Shown here: positions 8,553-18,416 of the stretch, in pieces | How the letters are laid out: each line of letters opens with the position of its first letter | Position numbering within the stretch: the first letter of the stretch is position 1 | Assembly: GCA_002708925.1 (NCBI GenBank) | Contig: PAPN01000043.1 | Span: forward strand, 1 to 40,983 | Origin: Paracoccaceae bacterium | Lineage (GTDB): Bacteria; Pseudomonadota; Alphaproteobacteria; Rhodobacterales; Rhodobacteraceae | DNA length: 40,983 nucleotides | Direction of reading: 5' to 3' | Notes under the pieces: generated by a model | Databases searched by the model: none | Seen by the model: the letters and a program-made list of their open reading frames with translations, nothing else | Told to the model about the DNA's origin: nothing | Program-made: the position numbers and the translations under genes

Positions 8553-8580
8553 GAACCGCCCGGCAATTGCACGGGCGGTC
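8553..8580 (-). terminator. Intrinsic terminator after cvpA
   Basis: The arms ACCGCCCG (8555-8562) and CGGGCGGT (8572-8579) form an 8-bp stem with a 9-nt loop. Read on the minus strand, the stem is followed by TCTTTTATG, a usable U-rich tail. It lies 44 nt downstream of the cvpA stop and would limit read-through into purF. Confidence 0.65.
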
Positions 8581-8623
8581 TTGGATTTCTTGGGGCGATG
8601 CGAATGCGGCGCTTTCACGCAGA

Positions 8624-9178
8624 TCATTTTTCGCAGGCGTTGGTCAGCTGTTCGTATTGGGCGGTGATCCAGCCCAGGGCCTCTTCGGGGTCGCTGCCTT
8701 CGATTTTGCCGGTCATTTTGGCGAAGACCCGCGCCGAGCGGCTGTCATCCACCATCGGAATCTGCTGCGAGGTGATCACGGTCTCATAGACAAAGAAGGC
8801 AATCGCCACCAGCAAGATACCGCGCAGCACGCCGAACAGGAACCCGATGCCCTGATCCAGCCCCCCCAGAACCGAGCGTTGCACCAGCGAGGAAAACAGC
8901 GGCGTAAAGAAGGAGGCAATCACCAGCGCCAGCGCGAACACGGCGGCAAAGGCGGCGATGATGCTTAGCTCGCAACTGTCGGCAATGAAGTCGCCCAGCA
9001 CCGGGATTTCCTTGACCAGCGGCTGCACCTGCGGCGCAAAGAGATAGGCCAGAATGGCCGCAGCCACCCAGCCGGCGATGGCCAGCGCCTCGCGCACAAC
9101 CCCGCGCGAATAGGCCAGCAGGGCCGAAAGGATGATGACGACCGCAACAACGCCGTCGATAATGGTGAACCCGTCCAT
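8624..9178 (-). CDS. cvpA: CvpA family membrane protein
   Basis: This 184-residue inner-membrane protein of the CvpA (colicin V production) family has about four hydrophobic helices. It opens MDGFTIIDGVVAVVIILSA, continues with SRGVVREALAIAGW, and has the later GLDQGIGFLFGVLRG motif typical of the family. The molecular role is not firmly established; in enterobacteria the family is linked to colicin V production and envelope stress. The ATG is preceded by AAGGACGG. It lies upstream of purF, as in many proteobacteria, and 24 bp downstream of radA, so radA and cvpA are probably one transcript. Confidence 0.92.
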   Translation of the reverse strand: MDGFTIIDGVVAVVIILSALLAYSRGVVREALAIAGWVAAAILAYLFAPQVQPLVKEIPVLGDFIADSCELSIIAAFAAVFALALVIASFFTPLFSSLVQRSVLGGLDQGIGFLFGVLRGILLVAIAFFVYETVITSQQIPMVDDSRSARVFAKMTGKIEGSDPEEALGWITAQYEQLTNACEK

Positions 9179-9202
9179 AAGTCCGTCCTTGTTTATCAGC
9201 GC

Positions 9203-10567
<1,365 letters not shown>

Positions 10568-10599
10568 GGGCGCAGTGATGCCCTAGCGGGCGGTCTCGG

Positions 10600-11028
10600 T
10601 CAAACCCGTTCCTTGCGGGCAGCGATGGAAATCCCCAAAGAGGCCAGGATGCAGCCTGTGAACAGATACAGGCCCCAGGCGGTCTCGATCGTGCCCAGGC
10701 CGATGCCCTTAGCGATGGTGATGTAGAGCGCGATCAAAAAGATGTCCGCCATGGCCAGTTTGCCCAGGATATTGAGCGCGGGCAGGGTGCGCCTGTCCAG
10801 CAGGTCAAAGTGGATCAGCGCCAGGCCGATGGTTTTGATATAGGGCGCGAAGAGGGCAAATACTGTCACGATGAGCGCCAGGAAGACGTCGCTGCTCCAC
10901 AGGCTTTGCAGGCCCGAGATGACGCTGATTTCCGACAGGCCGAAGAGCGGCAAAAGCCCGGCGCGCAACAGCGGCGCGAACCAGGCGATGGGAAAGAGGA
11001 TCAGGAGGGCGAGGTTGAGGTATTTCAT
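10600..11028 (-). CDS. PqiA-like membrane protein (single half)
   Basis: This 142-residue protein with four predicted membrane helices resembles one half of paraquat-inducible protein A. The PqiA/YebS family is linked to MCE-type lipid transport across the envelope. Recognisable parts are the N-terminal hydrophobic helix, the APYIKTIGLALI segment, and the LLDRRTLPALNILGKLAMADIFLIAL stretch containing the family's W/K-L-x-M-x-D-hF pattern. It lacks the cysteine motifs of the full-length double-domain proteins. AAGGAG lies 10 nt before the ATG. It follows mlaF and mlaE after a 122-bp gap holding a dispersed repeat. That neighbourhood suggests a role in phospholipid transport, which is inference. 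Confidence 0.78.
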   Translation of the reverse strand: MKYLNLALLILFPIAWFAPLLRAGLLPLFGLSEISVISGLQSLWSSDVFLALIVTVFALFAPYIKTIGLALIHFDLLDRRTLPALNILGKLAMADIFLIALYITIAKGIGLGTIETAWGLYLFTGCILASLGISIAARKERV

Positions 11029-11123
11029 GCGGGGGCGTCTCCTTTGGCTATGCAGCTAGGGGGCGCGGGCGGTGTGCGCAAGGGCGGCGGCGGCACCTTG
11101 GGTGGGGCAGGGACGCCTTCGGC

Positions 11124-11149
11124 GAGAGTATTTCTTTCAGAAAGAAGGC
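11124..11149 (-). repeat. Dispersed intergenic element, copy f (downstream of mlaF)
   Basis: The core GAGAGTATTT..AAAGAAGG lies 1 nt beyond the mlaF stop. In this copy the middle forms a perfect 15-bp palindrome TTCTTTC-A-GAAAGAA (11132-11146). A GGACGCCTTCGGCG hairpin-like segment lies next to it at 11111-11124. The orientation is opposite to copies a, b and e relative to the preceding gene. Confidence 0.55.
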
Positions 11150-11150
11150 G

Positions 11151-11897
11151 TTAGCGGACGGATTCTATTGGCCCGTCGGCGCGGCCGTGGATGAATTGAT
11201 CGAGGTAGGGATCGCCCGAGGTGTCCATCTGGCTGACCGGGCCGGTCCATTTGATCACCCCTTCGTGCAGCATGGCGACGTTATCGGCGATGGCGCGCAC
11301 GCTGCTCATGTCATGGGTGATGGTCATTGCCGTGGCGCCCATTTCGACGACGATTTCACGGATGAGTTCGTTGATGACGCCGGACATGATCGGATCGAGC
11401 CCGGTGGTGGGTTCGTCGAAGAAGATGATTTCGGGATTGGCGGCGATGGCGCGGGCCAGGCCCACGCGTTTTTGCATCCCGCCCGACAGTTCCGCCGGGA
11501 ATTTGTCGGCGACATCGGGTTTCAGGCCGACGCGGCGCAGTTTTTCGATGGCGATTTCGCGGGCTTCGTGTTTGGGGCGTTTCAGCGAGCCGCGCAGCAG
11601 GCGGAAGGCGACGTTTTGCCAGACGGGCAGCGAGTCAAACAGCGCGCCGCCCTGAAACAGCATCCCGAAACGGGCGAGAAAGGCGTCTCGGTCGGCTTTG
11701 GTGACGTCCTGGCCGTCCAGCGTGATGGTGCCGCTATCGGGGGCGATCAGCCCCAGCACGCATTTCAGCGCCACCGATTTGCCAGTGCCCGAGCCGCCGA
11801 TGATCACCATGGAGGTGCCCTTGGGGATTGTCAGATCGACCCCGCGCAGCACCTGATGGTTACCGAACCCTTTGTGGACGTTTGTCAGTTCGATCAT
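11151..11897 (-). CDS. mlaF: ABC transporter ATPase, MlaF type
   Basis: This is the 248-residue ATP-binding subunit of an Mla-type transporter that moves phospholipids between the membranes to keep the outer membrane asymmetric. Walker A GGSGTGKSVALKCVLGL, signature LSGGMQKRVGLARAI and Walker B EIIFFDEPTTGLDP are all intact. The start overlaps the mlaE stop by 4 nt (11894-11897). No MCE-domain (mlaD), mlaC or mlaB gene follows; the next gene is PqiA-like. The subfamily call rests on close similarity of the motif spacing and on the adjacent permease. Confidence 0.92.
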   Translation of the reverse strand: MIELTNVHKGFGNHQVLRGVDLTIPKGTSMVIIGGSGTGKSVALKCVLGLIAPDSGTITLDGQDVTKADRDAFLARFGMLFQGGALFDSLPVWQNVAFRLLRGSLKRPKHEAREIAIEKLRRVGLKPDVADKFPAELSGGMQKRVGLARAIAANPEIIFFDEPTTGLDPIMSGVINELIREIVVEMGATAMTITHDMSSVRAIADNVAMLHEGVIKWTGPVSQMDTSGDPYLDQFIHGRADGPIESVR

Positions 11898-12676
11898 GCG
11901 GAGAAAAACACCTCGGTCAGCAGGTAATTGGCCGCCAGGATCAGGATCGAGGCCGCGACGACCGCCGATTTCGTTGCCCGGCCCACGCCCTGCGCGCCGC
12001 GGCCCGAATGCATCCCGTAAAAGCAGCCCATCAGCGCCACGATAAAGCCAAAGGCCGCGCCCTTGATCAGGCCGGACACGATGTCAAATGTTTCAAGGAA
12101 ATCAACGGTGTTGCTTAGGTAGGCCGCGCCGTTGAACCCCAGTCGGCTGATCCCGACGAAATAGCCGCCCATGATGCCGATCACATCGCCGATGCCAACC
12201 AGCACGGGCACGGCAATCGTCGCGGCCAGCACGCGCGGCAGGGTCAGATATTTCATCGGATGGGTGGAGAGCGTGACCAGAGCGTCGATCTGCTCGGTCA
12301 CTTTCATCGTGCCGATTTCGGCCGCGATCGAGCTGGCCACCCGCGCGGCCACCATCAGCCCGGCCAGCACCGGGCCCAGCTCGCGTACCATGCCGATGGC
12401 CACGATCGAGGGCACCACGGCCTCGGCGTTGAAGCGGCTGCCGCCCGCGTAGATCTGTAGCGCCAGCGCGCCCCCGGTAAACAGCGTGGTCAGCCCCACA
12501 ACGGGCAGGGACAGCCAGCCGATCTGCACCAGAGCGTGCAGAAACTCGCGCCCATAAAACGGCGGCCGGAACAGATGCGAAACGGTCTGAGCCGCAAACA
12601 GAGTCCCCCGCCCCCCCAGCGCCAAAGCCGCCAGAACCTGCTGCCCCAGGGCCGCCAAAGGCGCAGCCGGGCTCAT
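11894..12676 (-). CDS. mlaE: ABC transporter permease, MlaE type
   Basis: This is the 260-residue integral membrane permease of the Mla/YrbE family and the partner of the adjacent ATPase. Family segments visible are the interfacial [14 protein letters not shown], the helix [18 protein letters not shown], the coupling motif [25 protein letters not shown] and [13 protein letters not shown]. Five to six hydrophobic helices are present. The start overlaps the alr stop (ATGA at 12673-12676) and the stop overlaps mlaF, so alr, mlaE and mlaF form one translationally coupled unit. Confidence 0.93.
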   Translation of the reverse strand: MSPAAPLAALGQQVLAALALGGRGTLFAAQTVSHLFRPPFYGREFLHALVQIGWLSLPVVGLTTLFTGGALALQIYAGGSRFNAEAVVPSIVAIGMVRELGPVLAGLMVAARVASSIAAEIGTMKVTEQIDALVTLSTHPMKYLTLPRVLAATIAVPVLVGIGDVIGIMGGYFVGISRLGFNGAAYLSNTVDFLETFDIVSGLIKGAAFGFIVALMGCFYGMHSGRGAQGVGRATKSAVVAASILILAANYLLTEVFFSA

Positions 12677-13716
12677 GCGCTGGTATAGCGCCGGCGGTAC
12701 CGCGCGCCCAAAGAAGTCAGGATTTCATACCCAATCGTACCGGCATTCCCGGCCAGCATGTCCACGGTCTGGCTTGCGTTCAGCAGATCCAGCGTCTTGG
12801 GCGCTTCGGGCAGATGGGTCACATCGACGCCGATCAGATCCATCGAAATCCGGCCCCGCACCGGACAGGCCACATCGCCCGCATAAAGAGCCGTCCGCGC
12901 CCCCATGCTGCGGTGAATCCCGTCGGCATAGCCCGCCGCCACAGTCGCAATCCGAGAGGCCCCCCCAGCGACCCAGCTATTGCCATAGCCCACGCTCTCG
13001 CCCGCCTCCACATCGCGGATCTGGATCACCGGCAGGCTGATATGCGCCACCGGGCGCGCCGCCTGAAACGGCAAACCGCCATACATCCCGATCCCCGGCC
13101 GCGTCACATCGAAATGATAGTCCGGCCCCAGCAAAATCCCCCCCGTCGCCGACAAGGACCGAGGCACGCCGCACCCATCCGTCATCTGGCGAAACACCTG
13201 CAATTGCTGGGCATTCATCGGATGCTCTGGCGCATCCGCGCAGGCCAGATGCGACATGATCAGCTGGATATTCTGCGCCAGGGCAATCTCGCGCAGGGCG
13301 GCCCATTCGGCGGGCTCCATCCCCAGACGGTTCATGCCGGTGTCCAGCTGCACGCCAAAGGGATGCCCCGGCAAAGCCTCTACATGGCGCAGCATCTGAT
13401 CAATCGAGTTCAGCATCGGCACCAGCTGCAAATCATGGATCATATCGGTATCACCCGACATATGCCCCGAGAAAACACAAATCTCAGGCCCAGGCCCCAA
13501 CGCCTCGCGCACCGCCGCGGCCTCTTCGGCCACCGCCACGAAAAACCGCCGCGCGCCCGCATGAGCCAGGCTGCGCGCCACGCGCCCCGCACCCAACCCA
13601 TAGCCATTGGCCTTGACCACAGCCGCCGTCTCCACGCCGCTGCCGGTTAAACCATCCAAAGCCCGCCAGTTCGCCACCAGCGCCGCCAAATCAATTGTCA
13701 ATGTTGCCGTCGTCAT
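12673..13716 (-). CDS. alr: Alanine racemase
   Basis: This PLP-dependent racemase makes D-alanine for peptidoglycan. The 347-residue protein has the PLP lysine Lys35 in [12 protein letters not shown]. The second catalytic tyrosine is in the VGYGNSW segment about two thirds along, and [16 protein letters not shown] is typical of the C-terminal domain. The ribosome site is weak. It is 159 bp downstream of dnaB, with a dispersed repeat in the gap, and it starts the coupled alr-mlaE-mlaF unit. Linking a cell-wall enzyme to lipid transport fits general envelope maintenance. Confidence 0.95.
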   Translation of the reverse strand: MTTATLTIDLAALVANWRALDGLTGSGVETAAVVKANGYGLGAGRVARSLAHAGARRFFVAVAEEAAAVREALGPGPEICVFSGHMSGDTDMIHDLQLVPMLNSIDQMLRHVEALPGHPFGVQLDTGMNRLGMEPAEWAALREIALAQNIQLIMSHLACADAPEHPMNAQQLQVFRQMTDGCGVPRSLSATGGILLGPDYHFDVTRPGIGMYGGLPFQAARPVAHISLPVIQIRDVEAGESVGYGNSWVAGGASRIATVAAGYADGIHRSMGARTALYAGDVACPVRGRISMDLIGVDVTHLPEAPKTLDLLNASQTVDMLAGNAGTIGYEILTSLGARYRRRYTSA

Positions 13717-13804
13717 AGGGCTGTTTTGACAGAGTGCCCAAAATGGTCAAGCGCAAACGCCCCCCACCGCTCAGGGCCGCTCAAAACGCGCAACCTCCCG
13801 CCGC

Positions 13805-13875
13805 TTTCTTTGCTCTGCCAATACTCCGGGGGGCCACCCGCAGGGGGGCGGGGGCAGAGCCCCCAAAACCCCGGC
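13805..13875 (-). repeat. Dispersed intergenic element, copy b (downstream of dnaB)
   Basis: Starting 11 nt beyond the dnaB stop, read on the minus strand, is a hairpin (GGGGGC at 13850-13855 and GCCCCC at 13859-13864). A GC spacer and the core GGAGTATTGGCAGAGCAAAG (13808-13827) follow. Layout and orientation match copy a. It may terminate dnaB transcription, although no long T-run follows. Confidence 0.6.
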
Positions 13876-15360
13876 TTAATATCCCTCGTCCGGCCCCTGC
13901 TGCCAGGCCTTGGCCAGGTTGCCAAACCGCGTGAACTGCGCCTCGAACGCCAGCTCGACCGTGCCGATGGGGCCGTGGCGCTGCTTGCCGACAATGACCT
14001 CGGCCTTGCCATGCAGACGCTCCATCGCGGCGATCCACTCTTCCATCTTTTCCAGCTCGTGCTCGCCCGGTTTTTCGCGTTCCTTATAATACTCCTCGCG
14101 GAACACGAACATCACCACGTCCGCATCCTGTTCGATCGAGCCACTCTCGCGCAGGTCCGACAGCTGCGGGCGTTTGTCGTCCCGGCTTTCCACCTGACGG
14201 CTTAGCTGCGACAGCGCGATCACCGGAATGTTCAGCTCTTTCGCAATGGCCTTCATCCCCATCGAGATCTCGGCAATCTCGTTCACCCGGTTATCCGACA
14301 TGCCCCGGCACAGTTGCAGATAGTCGATGATCAGCAGGTCCAGCCCATGCGTCCGCTTCAGCCGCCGGGCCCGCGCGGCCAATTGGCTGATCGGCAGGGC
14401 CGGGGTGTCGTCGATGAACAGCGGGCAGGCTTCCAGTTCCTTGGCGGCCTCGACGAAACGGCGGAACTCTGCCTCGGTCATGTCGCCCTGACGGATCTTA
14501 TGCGAGGAAATCTCGGAGGCTTCGGCCAGAACCCGGCCCGCCAGCTGCTCGGCGCTCATTTCAAGGCTGAAAAAGCCCACCACGCCGCCGTCCACGGCGC
14601 CCTCGGTCCCGTCGGATTTCAGCCCGCGCTTATAGGCCTTGGCCACGTTGAACGCGATATTCGTCGCCAGCGAGGTTTTCCCCATCGAGGGACGCCCCGC
14701 CAAAATCAGCAAATCCGACGGGTGTAGCCCGCCCAGCTGTTTGTCCAGATCGGCCAGCCCGGTGGAAATCCCGGCCATGCCGCCGCCGCGCTGATAGGCC
14801 TCGTTGGTGACGTTCACCGCCTCGGTCACGGCCTTCAGGAAGGACACGAACCCGCTGTCGGTCTGGCCCTGTTCGGACAGTTTATAGAGCGCCTGTTCGG
14901 CGTCGACGATCTGTTCCTTGGGCTCCGAGGCCACGTCCACGCGCTGCGCCTTGGTGGCGATGTTGTTGCCCAGGCCAATCAGCTCGCGGCGGATCGCCAT
15001 GTCATAGATCATCTGCGCGTAATCGCGCGCCGCATAGGCCGAGATCGCCGCCCCCGCCAGACGCGCCAGATAGGCCGGCCCGCCCAGTTCCTGAAGGCCC
15101 GCGTCATCCTCAAGGAAGGCTTTCAACGTCACCGGGCTGGCCAGCGCGTTCTTGGCGATACGCGCGGCGGCCACCTCGTAGATGCGGGCGTGGACCGGGT
15201 CATAGAAATGCCCCGCCCCGATGATCGAGGCCACGCGGTCATAGATGTCATTATTGGTCAGGATCGCGCCCAGAAGCTGTTGCTCAGCCTCGATGGAATG
15301 CGGCATCGGATCGGTGCCGTCGGTTTGTTCAGCGCTGTCGATCTTGGCGATTTCGTTCAT
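13876..15360 (-). CDS. dnaB: Replicative DNA helicase DnaB
   Basis: DnaB is the hexameric 5'-3' helicase of the replication fork. The 494-residue protein has the N-terminal interaction domain (SIEAEQQLLGAIL, about residues 22-34) and a Walker A motif AGRPSMGKT at about 221-229 with Lys228. A Walker B-type LLIIDYLQL and the family signature LSQLSRQVE..RPQLSDLRESG follow. No intein is present. The ATG at 15360 has GGGAGACAGGGA upstream; a second Met at residue 19 is less likely. The 148-bp upstream region holds a promoter-like -10 and a striking inverted repeat containing near-DnaA boxes. Confidence 0.97.
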   Translation of the reverse strand: MNEIAKIDSAEQTDGTDPMPHSIEAEQQLLGAILTNNDIYDRVASIIGAGHFYDPVHARIYEVAAARIAKNALASPVTLKAFLEDDAGLQELGGPAYLARLAGAAISAYAARDYAQMIYDMAIRRELIGLGNNIATKAQRVDVASEPKEQIVDAEQALYKLSEQGQTDSGFVSFLKAVTEAVNVTNEAYQRGGGMAGISTGLADLDKQLGGLHPSDLLILAGRPSMGKTSLATNIAFNVAKAYKRGLKSDGTEGAVDGGVVGFFSLEMSAEQLAGRVLAEASEISSHKIRQGDMTEAEFRRFVEAAKELEACPLFIDDTPALPISQLAARARRLKRTHGLDLLIIDYLQLCRGMSDNRVNEIAEISMGMKAIAKELNIPVIALSQLSRQVESRDDKRPQLSDLRESGSIEQDADVVMFVFREEYYKEREKPGEHELEKMEEWIAAMERLHGKAEVIVGKQRHGPIGTVELAFEAQFTRFGNLAKAWQQGPDEGY

Positions 15361-15416
15361 CTGTCCCTGTCTCCCGATGGGAGGAGTTCATACAGAATCC
15401 GCCTGCGGGCAGGCAA

Positions 15417-15457
15417 ATTGTATGTTTTTGGGGATAAGCTGTTGGCAACTTATCCCC
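15417..15457 (-). promoter_or_regulatory. Candidate dnaB promoter with DnaA-box-like inverted repeat
   Basis: On the minus strand TACAAT (+ 15417-15422) is a 5/6 match to a -10 element. Immediately upstream lies a perfect 9-bp inverted repeat, GGGGATAAG (15430-15438) and CTTATCCCC (15449-15457), with a 10-nt spacer. Each arm reads TTATCCCCA outward, one base from the DnaA box TTATCCACA. No T-run follows on either strand, so a terminator is unlikely. The position over the -35 region suggests an operator. Confidence 0.45.
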
Positions 15458-15508
15458 ATACCGCATCATGTGGCAAAAAGGCTTGGCGGGTCAATATCTG
15501 GGGTGCTC

Positions 15509-16189
15509 TTAGCCCTTTTTGCGGGCCTCTTGCCAGGGGCGGGGGCTGGTCAGGAAGGCTTCGACCTCTTTGAGGGTGTTCTCATCAAAGGCCTTGGCGG
15601 CGCGGGCCTCGGCCAGCACATCCCACCAGGTGCACAGGTGGTGCAGTTTAACGCCATGATCGCCCAAGGTTTTCTCGGTCTCGGGGAAAATGCCGTAGTA
15701 GAAGATCACCGCCGTGTGCCCACAGGAGGCCCCGGTTTCGCGAATCGCGTCCACGAAAGACAGTTTGCTGCCGCCATCGGTGGTCAGATCCTCGACCAGC
15801 AGCACGCGCTCGCCTTCGGACATGGCGCCCTCGATGCGGGCGTTGCGGCCGTAGCCTTTGGGTTTCTTGCGCACATAGGTCATGGGCAGAGCCATGCGCT
15901 CGGCGACCATCGCGGCAAAGGGAATGCCCGCTGTTTCGCCGCCGGCGATGTTATCGAAGGCTTCGAAACCGGCCTCGCGCATGACGGTGACGGTCAGGAA
16001 ATCCATCAGGGTGCTACGGATGCGCGGGTAAGAGATCAGTTTGCGGCAGTCGATATAGGTGGGGCTGGGCAGGCCCGAGGCCAGGGTAAAGGGTTCGTCC
16101 GCGTTGAAATGCACGGCCTTGATTTCCAGCAACATCCGGGCGGTCAGGCGGGCGATTTCCTCTTTGGTGGGGTAGGCGGCGGGGATCAT
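15509..16189 (-). CDS. pyrE: Orotate phosphoribosyltransferase
   Basis: PyrE converts orotate and PRPP to orotidine monophosphate in pyrimidine synthesis. The 226-residue protein carries the PRPP-binding loop [16 protein letters not shown], the [11 protein letters not shown] catalytic loop region and the [18 protein letters not shown] segment. The start at ATG 16189 is set by AAGGACA 8 nt upstream; the frame is open further up, into the repeat and pyrC, but that extension has no family similarity. pyrC lies 85 bp upstream on the same strand, so the two pathway enzymes are probably co-expressed despite the repeat between them. Confidence 0.95.
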   Translation of the reverse strand: MIPAAYPTKEEIARLTARMLLEIKAVHFNADEPFTLASGLPSPTYIDCRKLISYPRIRSTLMDFLTVTVMREAGFEAFDNIAGGETAGIPFAAMVAERMALPMTYVRKKPKGYGRNARIEGAMSEGERVLLVEDLTTDGGSKLSFVDAIRETGASCGHTAVIFYYGIFPETEKTLGDHGVKLHHLCTWWDVLAEARAAKAFDENTLKEVEAFLTSPRPWQEARKKG

Positions 16190-16214
16190 CTGCGGTGTCC
16201 TTTTGTTGGAACCG

Positions 16215-16274
16215 GGGGCGCGCTGGGTGGGTGCGGGCGCCTCCGGCGGGAGTATTTGGCGAGCAAAGAAGGGC
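16215..16274 (-). repeat. Dispersed intergenic element, copy c (between pyrC and pyrE)
   Basis: The core GAGTATTTGGCGAGCAAAG (16250-16268) begins 2 nt past the pyrC stop. It is followed, in the minus direction, by GGCGCCTCCGGCG-type self-complementary sequence. The orientation relative to the preceding gene is the same as copies d and f and opposite to a, b and e. Confidence 0.6.
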
Positions 16275-17315
16275 TTAGGCGGTGACGTGCCAGTGCACGG
16301 GGAAGCCCGGATCAAAGACCGTGACGGGACCGTCATCGGAGTGGATTTTGGCGGGCCACTGGGCGGGGGCGCCTTTGGTGAGGGTGAGGGTGCCGCTATT
16401 GGTGGGTTTGCGGTAGAAGGCGGGGCCGTTGAGCGCGGTGAAGGCTTCGAGGGTGTCCAGTGCGTTTTCTTCTTCGAAGACATGGGCCAGCAGGGCCATG
16501 GTGTTGGTGGCGGTAAAGCAGCCGGCGCAGCCGCAGCCGGTTTCCTTGGCCGCGTCCACATGCGGGGCGCTGTCGGTGCCCAGGAAGAAGCGTTTGTCGC
16601 CCGAGGTGGCGGCGGCGCGCAGGGCCAGGCGGTGGGATTCGCGTTTGGCGACGGGCAGGCAGTAGTAATGCGGTTTGATCCCGCCCACCAGGATGTGGTT
16701 GCGGTTGATGATCAGGTGATGGGTGGTGATTGTGGCGCCCAGATCGGTGTCGTTGGCTTTGACATAGTCTACGCCGTCGCTGGTGGTGATATGTTCCATC
16801 ACCACGCGCAGGCCGGGGGTGGCGCGGCGGATCGGGTCCAGCACGCGGTCGATGAAGACGGCCTCGCGGTCGAAGATGTCGATGTCTGTGTCGGTGACCT
16901 CGCCGTGGACGCAGAGGGGCATGCCGATTTCGGCCATTTTTTCCAGCACGGGGCGGACTTTGTCGAAGTTACGCACGCCCGAGGCGGAATTGGTGGTGGC
17001 CCCAGCGGGATAGAGTTTCACCGACGCGCACAGCCCGGTTTCGAACGCATGGGCGACGTCGGCGGGATCTGTGTCCTCGGTCAGGTAGAGCGTCATCAGC
17101 GGCTCGAATGTCATATCGACGGGCAGCGCGGCCAGGATCCGGTCGCGATAGCTGGCGGCATCGGCGCTGGTGACCACGGGCGGGACCAGGTTCGGCATGA
17201 TGATGGCGCGGCCAAAATGGCGGGCGGTTTCGGGCAGGACAGCCCGCAGCATTGCGCCATCGCGCAGGTGCAGGTGCCAGTCATCGGGGCGTGTGATGGT
17301 GATCGAGGTGCTCAT
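16275..17315 (-). CDS. pyrC: Dihydroorotase (class II, PyrC)
   Basis: PyrC is a zinc enzyme that cyclises carbamoyl aspartate to dihydroorotate. The 346-residue protein begins with the metal motif [10 protein letters not shown] (HxH at about residues 15-17). A PAGATTNS segment, the metal-binding HGEVTD and a C-terminal FLGTDSAPH with the catalytic Asp are also present. Length and motifs match the E. coli-type class II enzyme rather than the longer class I. The ribosome site is weak. It stands directly upstream of pyrE. Confidence 0.95.
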   Translation of the reverse strand: MSTSITITRPDDWHLHLRDGAMLRAVLPETARHFGRAIIMPNLVPPVVTSADAASYRDRILAALPVDMTFEPLMTLYLTEDTDPADVAHAFETGLCASVKLYPAGATTNSASGVRNFDKVRPVLEKMAEIGMPLCVHGEVTDTDIDIFDREAVFIDRVLDPIRRATPGLRVVMEHITTSDGVDYVKANDTDLGATITTHHLIINRNHILVGGIKPHYYCLPVAKRESHRLALRAAATSGDKRFFLGTDSAPHVDAAKETGCGCAGCFTATNTMALLAHVFEEENALDTLEAFTALNGPAFYRKPTNSGTLTLTKGAPAQWPAKIHSDDGPVTVFDPGFPVHWHVTA

Positions 17316-17375
17316 GCCTTTGCGATTACACCGATCCGGGCGCGTGGACCAGTGGGTAGGCGCGCGAAATCGGTG

Positions 17376-18329
17376 TCAGGCGGCGGGAATCTCGATCTTG
17401 CCCTCGGCGGCGGCCTTCTCTAGCGCGTCCAGTCGGCGGCGAATGCGCGGAGCGTGCATCCGCGCCACCACGTTGCGGCACAAGATGGTGGCCAGATAGG
17501 GGCGGTCCTGCACATCCAGACGGGTCAGCAGGCCGCGCAGATACGAGGGGTGATTGCGCCGGGCGCGGTAGAGTTCGGCAAAGGCAGCCGCCGAGAAACT
17601 GCCGCGTCCGGCCTGGCTGAGAACGGTGAAGAGCAGGTCCATCGTCAACAGCTCGGTTTGTAGCGCGTCGCCCATGTTGGGCATCCGCAGCTTTGTCACA
17701 TTGGGGCGCGTGAACAGCGCCGCGTGCATGGCGTCCAGATCCTCGTGCGGGTCGTAGAACACATAGGTCTGATCAGCCGCGTCGATCATATCGGGCGCAT
17801 AGCCATAGCGATCCGAGAAAGAGGTGCGGCGCATTTCGATGAAACGGTCATCCCATTCGGCGATGCGCGGGTCCAGCGTGGCCTGGGGCTGGACGGCCAG
17901 CACCGTGGCCCCCGGCGCGGCGACGGAAAAGGCTGCGGCCGCATAGCCGCACGGGCCCGCGCCATAGAACACCACGCGGTCGAATTCCTCGAAGAAACCA
18001 TCGTCGATCAGCTGATCGAACATGGCATAGACGGCCTCGTCCCGAAACCAGGTGTCCCCATCCGAAATCAGCGCCAGATGCGACCAGCCGTGTTCGCGCG
18101 CGACTTCCCATCCCAGGGGCTGCGCGGTTTCCGACAGGGCCTGAATGCCTTGCAGGGATTCGAAGGTGACGATCAGGGTTTCGTCCAGATCCGCGAAGGC
18201 CGCGAAATGACGCTTGCCCAGGGGTTCGAAAAAGCCTGTTTCCTCGGAAATTTCCTGCAATTTGCCCAGCCAGGCGGGCTTCTTCAGCCCAGCCAGAGGG
18301 GTTTGCAGCAGTTTCTTCAGGTCCGTCAT
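17376..18329 (-). CDS. Rhodobacterales-specific protein, often named PAPS reductase; function unknown
   Basis: The 317-residue soluble protein belongs to a group that I recall being labelled phosphoadenosine phosphosulfate reductase in Roseobacter genomes. It has no CysH-type catalytic ECGLH motif and no PP-loop, so that name is not supported here. The middle segment DRVVFYGAGPCGYAAAAFS, followed by ATVLAVQPQATLDP, looks like the core of an alpha/beta-hydrolase fold. The usual nucleophile serine in a YGSSMGG-type elbow would be replaced by glycine. ATG 18329 is preferred over 18338 because AAGG lies 9 nt before 18329 but touches 18338. A promoter-like sequence precedes it. It lies next to the glycosyltransferase/sulfotransferase island and is probably transcribed separately. 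Confidence 0.6.
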   Translation of the reverse strand: MTDLKKLLQTPLAGLKKPAWLGKLQEISEETGFFEPLGKRHFAAFADLDETLIVTFESLQGIQALSETAQPLGWEVAREHGWSHLALISDGDTWFRDEAVYAMFDQLIDDGFFEEFDRVVFYGAGPCGYAAAAFSVAAPGATVLAVQPQATLDPRIAEWDDRFIEMRRTSFSDRYGYAPDMIDAADQTYVFYDPHEDLDAMHAALFTRPNVTKLRMPNMGDALQTELLTMDLLFTVLSQAGRGSFSAAAFAELYRARRNHPSYLRGLLTRLDVQDRPYLATILCRNVVARMHAPRIRRRLDALEKAAAEGKIEIPAA

Positions 18330-18364
18330 ACCACTCATCCTTAACGCCCGCTTTAACGCAGACC

Positions 18365-18394
18365 ATTATCATGGATTTTTTTCTACGGGTCCAA
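18365..18394 (-). promoter_or_regulatory. Candidate promoter of the gene at 17376-18329
   Basis: On the minus strand TTGGAC (+ 18389-18394) and GATAAT (+ 18365-18370) are separated by 18 bp across an A-run. The -10 matches at 5 of 6 positions and the -35 only weakly. The predicted start of transcription is about 30 nt before the chosen ATG. Confidence 0.4.
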
Positions 18395-18416
18395 TGGGGC
18401 GAAAATGCGGAGATTC

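Noticed and set aside
15430..15457. Inverted repeat upstream of dnaB as a transcription terminator
   Set aside because: No T-run follows the repeat on either strand; an operator-like role fits better.
16203..17423. Open frame of 406 codons on the plus strand over pyrC
   Set aside because: It is a Gly-rich shadow of pyrC with no start signal and no similarity to a known family.
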